Source of the DNA: Tubulanus polymorphus
Lineage: Eukaryota; Nemertea; Palaeonemertea; Tubulaniformes; Tubulanidae
DNA: 64,000 nucleotides
Direction of reading: 5' to 3'
Assembly: GCF_964204645.1 (NCBI RefSeq)
Contig: NC_134025.1
Coordinates: 28,550,001-28,614,000 of the forward strand
Part shown: positions 57,601 to 64,000 of the stretch, piece by piece
Layout: the number at the start of each line of letters is the position of its first letter
Numbering within the stretch: the stretch's first letter is position 1
Made by a program: the position numbers and the translations under genes
The notes under the pieces: model-generated
The model's input: the letters and a program-made list of their open reading frames with translations, nothing else
Databases searched by the model: none
Told to the model about the DNA's origin: nothing

Positions 57601-60600
57601 CTTCATAAAAACCCGTAGCAATCTGAATCAATGGCACGGGCATACGACCGTTTACCTGTGTTCAAATGACAGCTGTATCTGGCTCGTCGGTAGCTGTAAA
57701 GCGACGAGTTCTTCGAAAGATTATATCTCATCATTTTGAATGATTTCAGTAACGGTATAATATAATGAACGGGGTACTATGGTTACCGCTTTAAGCAGAT
57801 AATCTCCGTATGAAGCTATTTAAATGGAATTATATTCGCATAATTATCAATTGATACATCTTGGAGCTGGAATACACGTTTTGAAATACAACTTGCGGAG
57901 GCAGGCGTTGGCAGTTTGCTGGGATGGATTTCGTATTGAATACGCAGTGTTGATAATCTAAACGGCTGTTTTCGCTTGAGATCTTTCAATGAAGAATTAT
58001 CTGTGATACGTATATTTGATAACCCTAGTTTATCGTATTACTGAGTAATAGATCTTAAATCCAATTGCAATTTTCGCAGTGAAGCAAGTCATATTGATTA
58101 CTTATGTATTCCTTATTTCCGACACGATGAGATTGTGATTGCAGCCCCGGCGTATGTCGAACGGTGTCGACGAAATTCCAACCAATTCAACCGTAATCTT
58201 CAATCTGTGCGGTGTTGCGCGAATCAGCCCGTTGTAAATTACCGCTATGTTAGATTATGAATGCTGTAAACTCAAACATAACCTCATTCGCATTTAGAAC
58301 TAGCGATGGAGTCACGCATAAAAATTATCATAAATATTGCCTTAACACAAAAAATTGTCTTGTCCTTTCTTCAGAATGAGCTAACCGAAATCCTACGATC
58401 TATAAACAACGAATGCATCAAATCTTCGTGGCATAATCAAGAACAGATAACCAGGAATAAAATATAAACCTGCTGTATGGATAGGAAAGAGCGAACCTTC
58501 TTTATTGTGACAAACATCAGTATTCCGGCTACAGCCTTGCTGTAATAAATCGCTTGGGTGTATAACCATTTATTCTTATCATGTTATTTTTACGTGGATG
58601 TCAGTTGACCGGTAAACAAATGAAGGTTTTTTTCCTAGGCGACGATATTACTGAGCAGAGTGTAAAAGCAGCACCGGAGAGCCGAGTCATTTATCCGTAA
58701 TGACAGATAATGAAGACACAGCAAAGGGAAAGAGCTTAATCAAATAATAAGAAAGGACGAGATGTGAAGCAATTCCGACATCTGACAATAGCTGAAAAAT
58801 CACTTAGATCAGAAAAACGACGTCTAATATTCCCAATGATGCAGATTCTTCCGAGGGAGATAATTTTTCTACGGGACAAACGCATTGTACAGATCACACG
58901 GACGTAAATTAATTCGACCGACTATCCAACTATATCTGTACTTCGATTACCGATTTCGATATCAAACCTCTGTTCCGTTCCTGGCGGGTGTGACTGGTGG
59001 GTTTGTAAGGGACACTAAATCAAATCAAATAAATAAGAGGGACAATTCCCTACATCGAGATCAAAACTCTTAAGATTGACTACAAAACGCTGGCAATCGA
59101 TACTCCTTCCCCGCTTGAGTAAACATCAAACTACTCAACTCATAAATTTTGAGGACTGTTTCGTGTTGGATATTTTGTAGCAGATTAGCGTTTGATAAAC
59201 CGCGAATTCGGTGCAAATTAATCGAAATGAAATTGGGTCAAAATATTCTCATTCTGTCAGAATATAAATGGCAGCTTCGGCTGGGATGGTACTTTGACGC
59301 ATGAATTAAACTCGACGTTCGAATAAATCCGTCTCGAGTGACCCGTTTTACCAAGATATCAACTGCACTTAAATAAGAATTATGTTTTAAACGGAAAATG
59401 GAGAAAGAAATTGCCACAACTCGACAGCGGATTGATGCTAATATCTTTCCATCAGGCCACACACGTGCATCAGGGGAAATCAGAGTTAGAAGTGAAAGGA
59501 AGTGAAATAGTAAAATATTAGCTGATCACAGACACATACAGAATACGAGATATCGGTAGAGATTATTCAAATCTATTCTGAGTTTGTTGATTAGAAGAGA
59601 AATCAGACGTGGGCAAAAACGTTACGAATGTGTCTAGAGTCTAGACTAACGATCTCTCATTTCAATAATCAAAAGAAACTGAACATGCGAATTCATTGTA
59701 ATCATTAATATTTCTAATTAAAAGGATGACAGTAATATCTATAACTACGTTTCCTCACATACATACATGCGTCATAGGTTTTGTTAGAAGAATGTTAGAC
59801 TGTTTATGATATGACAGATTATCAGGGTGTAAGAACCCAAAATACAATAGGATAGAATGATAGGTTATATAGTTAAGATATAGTGACAACATCCCTGAAA
59901 TGAAGATTGATAGATAAGCATGACCTGTTTCATCCGTGATCATTCAATGATAAATTTACATGTAGGCTGCTCTGCCCTTTACTTGCGTTTTTTTGTAAAG
60001 GCACCGAATATACGCAATGCATTGTGAAGATTCCTTAATTTCAGATGGACACTCCCATCTATTGGACCCGTCCTGTGAAATGACTATTATAAAAATGTAC
60101 GTAATAACATGTAAATTAGATAGGAAAATTCAGAGTATGGTTCCAAGAGTCGGCTTGATAAACACTCTGGAACCAGTCTCCGACAGGCCATCCTATAGTA
60201 CATGCACTAATTACCAACTAGCGAGCAGAATCTAACCTTGTTGAGGTAAACCATCACCATCAATAGTCTTGTCCTGTACGGGACGTTGAGTAGAGGGGGT
60301 AGAAGCAGGGTATAGGGAGGCTGGAAAAGAGGATGGGAGTTTGTGGAGGTAAAGAAGTGAGTTAGCAGTGAATAGGATTTGGTATAAGACAGCGATAGTG
60401 CAACAATAAGGATATTTCAATTCAGGCTATATGTATGGAAATTAATATTATTCAATTACTAAGTTTTCCATATTCTAACACGACTGATTCATCTTATACT
60501 GCTCCATATCGTATAACCAAGTATGATAAGACGTTGATATCATTCATACAATAATCAAAATTTAGATATTTCGTGAGCGTATTCATTGGAAGACAAACTT

Positions 60601-63600
60601 CGTCATTATAGTCATGTTGTTCGTTCAGAAATAATAAGCTTTAGATGAACAATATGAACAAGTATAAGCTAAACCAAACAAACAAAATAGGAGCGGATCC
60701 AGGGCAGTGTGAAGGGTATGTGTAACCTCCCCCCTAAAATGTCAAGTTGCTCTGACATTTTACAGGAAAAAGAAACGTATTAAACCGATAAATAATAAAG
60801 GCTAAATTCATAAACTTGTTCTCTGTATTTTCAAAAATGAATTAATGATTCTCGATGAGCTTTCTTTCGGGGTGCCCTTGTAATTATATGATATGCCCTA
60901 TTTTGGGGTGGGGGTGCACCCCTCCCTGAATCAGACCCTAGATCCGCCCCTGAAAGTACAATTCCTATCATCTTCCCCGATCGCTACAAAAACTTTTAGT
61001 TTTACTCAAAGAAATGTAGCGATAACAGGAGCAACAACGCTTTTTATTCTAAGCCTCTCTATTTGAGCATGGTCTTATAAACTAGAGTTTATACGTCCAT
61101 GAGCTGACGTTGAAACGAAGCTTTTTTCACTGTTCGTTGATTATTATCTGAGCCGTTGAAATAGACGCGGTTTTGCTGCCAGAAACATAATTCACTTGCA
61201 TCTCGAAGATTACGAACATTGCATGACCCGTCATATTAGTTACACTTCCATAATTTCACAGGAAGCATTTCGTGGAGAATGTCTATTTTTCTGAGTAAAC
61301 TCGACTCGAATTGATAGCGTGCGTGTATTGAAACATTTCAGAGTGAAAAAAAACATTTTTTCGTCGCTGGATCGAGACGTAAATGCCATAATTCTCTGTG
61401 TATCTTTGCAGGCGGTTTAACTTTCATTAATATATGGCACATCAAGAAAGATGTTTAAGACATTAAGGTCCGGGTAAATGAAATGAACTAAATCATTGAT
61501 CATGCCATTGTTTCCAGCACACTGCCCAAACGACAGTAATCACATGTATGAACATATATCACTTCTAACAATGACTTACTACTTGTAACCGGTCCAGGGG
61601 CTGTTGGAAATCTATTTCTGTCCGCAGAACCGATTTGATTTTTGTTGATGAAGTTGAATGTTGCCACGAAGCCTTGCTGTTGATTCTGACCGTCAGCTAT
61701 GAACTCAACATACATATATGGCCCTGAGGATGTGAGGTCCACGTGATTGAGTAGGTTGCAGTATTCGGCAATTAGAGGAGCGAAACTGTTTTCTCCGTCT
61801 CTAACAAGTATGAAGTCTGGGCTGGATGAGCATCTGTAAATAATAAAACATATTTCACTACTGAAGTTTAGGGCGTATTCTTAATGATATACGTGATAAC
61901 CCTGGGAGATATGTGCTTGATTATGACCGCGAAGAGAGTATTTCGTTGTAAAACTATCAATCTAAAGATTGGCGATAGAAGTCTGAGAAGTCTGGTAGCA
62001 AGTTGATAGTAAAGATAGATGAGGCATATCTACTGTTGGACACCAATTAGCCATGCTTAGACGAGCTTCCAGTATTACTGGGGTGATGTCCACATCGAGA
62101 ATTTTTCACGCAGATTAATTTAGCGACAAGTGACCTGTAACATCTACACGTTACAGGAATGTAATGAACAACTGAATCTTTATATTCACCAGTTCAAAGT
62201 TTACAGGGTGATTGAGAGAGGCATGTTTGGGGGTCTGCCTGTCTTCGTGGACTTAGTGCAACTAGGGCGGCATTTACTCTTAGTCGTCTAAAACTCTGCC
62301 ATGAATTCGCTGTGACAGTGAATGATAAAGAGTTTATAGATTGATAGATAGCTCATACATTACGAGTTATGTATAAAGAAATGATATTGTTCTCAAACCG
62401 ATGAGATGCCGTCCTTAGATCAGTAAACACGACAAACCGACATTTTAAGCCTTTTTATACGTATCTGTTTCATGACACCGGTAAATTGGTATTTTATAAT
62501 CTGTCGATATAGTGTTGTCGATTCTTCTGTCTTTGGTACCTAATCGGTATGTTTACAAAAGAAACAATCCATGCATCCATCAACAGACCCCACATGCATC
62601 AGAAAAATTAAGGCAATTCCGATATTTATATACATAGGTTTTTAGATGGTACATTCGTTTAGACGTTTGGAAGATGTGTTGAAAATATATTTGGAATGAA
62701 GATGTCATGCTGTTAATAATAAGGATCATGCAAAACTGTGTATAACCATGCCAATGCATCAGGCACCATTTAATAGTATATATATATATTTGTAAAGAAT
62801 CCCTATGAAACAAATGAAATACTTAGACTATCATGCATATTTGAATTTATTTTACATGCAGCGCGTTCCACAGCGATAAAATGAGTACATGTGGATTTAA
62901 CTTTATCATATATATGTACATAAAATGGATTCTATACATTGGAATATAAAATTGCGTCTAACTCTAATGAAATGTTAGTATACGTTTATATCATTGGTTA
63001 AAATGAAATCAATCGCTATAAATGGAATATTCAATAAATTAGAAAAACCTTCCCCAATTCTTTGTTGACGAACTCCTACCTTCTGGGAGATTGACTGTCC
63101 AAAAGAATATTCAATTTTTAAAATGAAATGCAAGTGATTCATGTCGCAGAACAAAAACCAATTTGTGCATCGTGATGTAAATTGATGTTTTTACTATTAG
63201 ATATATGCTAAAATCTATCAATGTTGTTAATCATTATTATTGATATTATTGATATCTACGGTAAAATAGAAGGGAAGTGTTGAAAGTAATTGATGAAATA
63301 TTATATGGAGCATTCAGTTTATTTCTGAATGACTAATTCTGATGTGTGAAGGTTGTTGTATGAAGCACCAGCCTCCGCCATCTAACGTATCGACGAAGTA
63401 TTTGAAACGTGAAACTACATCAGTACCAGAGAGTACCAGACAGTACTGACATCTACCCACAGCTCTTGAAGATATTCGTTTGAGTTGATTTGGATGGATG
63501 TAGAATGAATGGTAAAATCTTCTTCTCGAGTTGCGATCGCGAAATGAATCAAAATGAGTAAAACATTTACTTACCTTCCAATAAAACTCTCTAATTGAAT

Positions 63601-64000
63601 ATTTCTAAATAACAACTGGATCACTTCATCCTGCAATCCGTAGAATATGTACTGACAGTTTGACTTCGCTGGATAATTCTGCGGATACCGCGGCGAGAAA
63701 AACTGTCCATTTTTTGATTGATATAAATCGGTACTTTGAAATACATATCTACAGCTGTTCTTGTCCTTCACCCCATCAGGGGCGTATAGTTCTGAAATCG
63801 TGAAAAATAACCATCATTCGAGTTAGAAATATTTGACGCCTATCTAAACACGACAGATTACCGGCAAACTGCGTCAAATGTTATAACTGTCATCTTAATA
63901 CAAACGAGGCGAGGTACCTAGTTCAAGCTGACCTCGATGTTAATTCCTTATCTAATATAAAAGGAACTCACTTTTTTCTTTGAAGGTAAATTTGCCTCGA
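45698..64000 (-). CDS. Multi-CUB-domain cell-surface protein, 3' part (SOL-1-like), candidate GPI anchor
   Basis: Ten exons on the minus strand; the gene starts beyond the right edge. Exons: 64000-63972 (partial), 63791-63575, 61833-61580, 48950-48758, 48662-48472, 48258-48220, 48123-47952, 47782-47583, 47071-46970 and 45804-45698. Phases agree throughout, giving 491 residues from the second exon on. The partial exon ends a CUB domain (RGKFTFKEK). Three more CUB domains follow, each over two exons, with the usual four cysteines: NSCRY/SNCQYIFYG/RCSSSPD/EYCNLL, NECKID/TSCVYNFYG/DCNGVDS/PYCGSK and KCGF/TECHYLFYG/DCSDTT/RYCGSH. A Pro/Asn-rich stalk then leads to a short C-terminus ending SRFVIWFSLYIIACMLSS. 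The SPxYPxxYP...C.Y.FYG pattern resembles invertebrate suppressor-of-lurcher-1 proteins, glutamate-receptor auxiliary subunits with four CUB domains. The family call is moderate; CUB is certain. One intron is 12.6 kb. Confidence 0.85.
53980..54166 (-). CDS. Candidate nested exon E (unrecognised)
   Basis: Open from the acceptor ACTTAAGCAG (phase 2 entry) to a stop at 53980, 61 residues: NSFKSPPGRC..., a Cys/His/Trp cluster FFCWHFDRHIHFICPC, then EFTGVTYIQQRMKGWANVT. No family recognised. It might be a terminal exon of a small gene nested in the CUB intron or a chance open frame. Confidence 0.2.
54516..54669 (-). CDS. Candidate nested exon D (unrecognised)
   Basis: Open from CTGTAATTAG (phase 2 entry) to a stop, 50 residues (IENVVDIFLKHLKSSRHPCF...LVSELRSTLCNALICH). 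It has no start codon of its own. Low confidence. Confidence 0.15.
55061..55409 (-). CDS. Candidate nested exon C (unrecognised)
   Basis: Open for 115 codons from the acceptor CTGTTATTTCAG (phase 2 entry) to a stop. It contains TIRLISYFGPLKTMS, MTREWIGSYRLCSSITDV and GYSSYFFHGRFGFEES. That is unusually long for AT-rich intron DNA, and the composition is protein-like. I do not recognise it. Confidence 0.28.
55511..55892 (-). CDS. Candidate nested exon B, cysteine-containing (unrecognised)
   Basis: Open for 126 codons from the acceptor CCTTTCCAG (phase 2 entry) to a stop: VISVEDFYELRYVVLPECC, IVVPGGLMMVYQSGFVVCRP, YTYICRYHGNTKWALECDCW. Seven cysteines and alternating hydrophobic strands suggest a secreted beta-rich domain. 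No family recognised. It is the strongest of the nested candidates. Confidence 0.3.
56133..56331 (-). CDS. Candidate nested exon A (unrecognised)
   Basis: Open from the acceptor GAAAAATCAG (phase 2 entry) to a stop at 56133, about 65 residues (CEKKINGCRFSGQTVALAIN, STDLIYMEIGVELGG...). It is again phase 2. No family recognised. Confidence 0.2.
57127..57208 (-). CDS. Candidate nested first exon with signal peptide
   Basis: ATG at 57208, then MVSLKLILFGILIQFVRSNR and GFEENQ, ending at a good donor (CAAG|GTGAGC, phase 1). The first 17 residues look like a secretory signal peptide. TATAAA lies 116-121 bp upstream on the same strand (57324-57329), and a CCAAT box near 57466-57470. A short linking exon is required, because the downstream candidate exons are entered in phase 2. 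A possible 30-base one runs from 56873 to 56844: it follows TAGTATTTTTCAG, enters in phase 1 and leaves in phase 2 at CCA|GTAGGT. This remains speculative. Confidence 0.33.
57324..57329 (-). promoter_or_regulatory. TATA box of the candidate nested gene
   Basis: CTATAAACT on the minus strand, about 115 bp upstream of the ATG at 57208. It would place transcription start near 57295 and leave a leader of about 85 bases. Confidence 0.3.
58960..59095 (+). repeat. Dispersed repeat, second copy
   Basis: Shares with 42845-43020 the blocks GTTCC(T)GGCGGGTGTGAC, GGTGGGTTTGTAAGGGACAC, AAATCAAATCAAATAAAT and GGGACAATTCCCTACATCGA GATCAAAA, in the same orientation. Confidence 0.6.
60688..60953. mobile_element. 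266-bp hAT-like MITE
   Basis: Left end TAGGAGCGGATCCAGGG and right end CCCTAGATCCGCCCCTG form a 15/17 terminal inverted repeat. The right end has the CAGGGGCGGATCTAGGG form found in hAT-type non-autonomous elements of many invertebrates. The interior is AT-rich with CTCCCCCCTAAAATG and a CACCCCTCCCTGAA end. There is no open frame. An isolated matching end occurs at 23027-23044. Confidence 0.75.

Larger units (their letters stand above)
48951..61579. other. 12.6-kb intron of the CUB gene
   Basis: A single intron between CUB exons 61833-61580 and 48950-48758. It has less tandem repetition than the rest of the window. It contains possible nested minus-strand exons (53980-57208), a dispersed-repeat copy (58960-59095) and a hAT-like MITE (60688-60953). 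In 49000-53900 and 57500-58900 I recognised no gene, RNA or element beyond a short (TA)n at 51858-51880. Confidence 0.7.

Overview
The window is nuclear DNA of an invertebrate animal. Genes are split into many short exons with GT-AG introns. DNA is AT-rich, and tandem and dispersed non-coding repeats cover much of it. The protein families, a molluscan-type SINE tail motif near 5020-5040 and a CUB protein resembling those annotated in molluscs as 'suppressor of lurcher protein 1-like' suggest a lophotrochozoan, perhaps a mollusc. This placement is inference.

1-25 kb is a mosaic of at least ten unrelated tandem-repeat families laid end to end: 24 bp, ~155 bp, a long CT tract, 38 bp, 20 bp, 94 bp, 153 bp with higher-order structure, ~160 bp, ~150 bp, ~28 bp and ~180 bp units. 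No conserved protein-coding gene is visible there. At 20.2-22.2 kb a tandemly duplicated, exon-like cassette keeps its splice sites and runs into a polyadenylation signal, which looks like a spliced non-coding transcript.

25.8-43.1 kb is gene-dense. TTLL12 (plus, 13 coding exons, 629 aa) converges on an ASK-family MAP3K (minus, 35 coding exons, 1272 aa). Next come an unrecognised short two-exon gene and homogentisate 1,2-dioxygenase (HGD; plus, 15 coding exons, 446 aa). All three large models were spliced by eye. Exon phases agree throughout and each total is a multiple of three.

45.7-64 kb holds the 3' part of a minus-strand multi-CUB gene whose start lies beyond the right edge. Its last exon encodes a short hydrophobic C-terminus typical of a GPI-anchor signal. 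A 12.6 kb intron (48951-61579) contains possible minus-strand nested exons, including one with a signal peptide and an upstream TATA box. Several short inverted-repeat elements (MITE-like) sit between and inside the genes.

The genes have no evident joint pathway: TTLL12 is a tubulin/chromatin-associated pseudo-ligase, ASK a stress kinase, HGD a tyrosine-catabolism enzyme, and the CUB protein a probable cell-surface or synaptic auxiliary protein.
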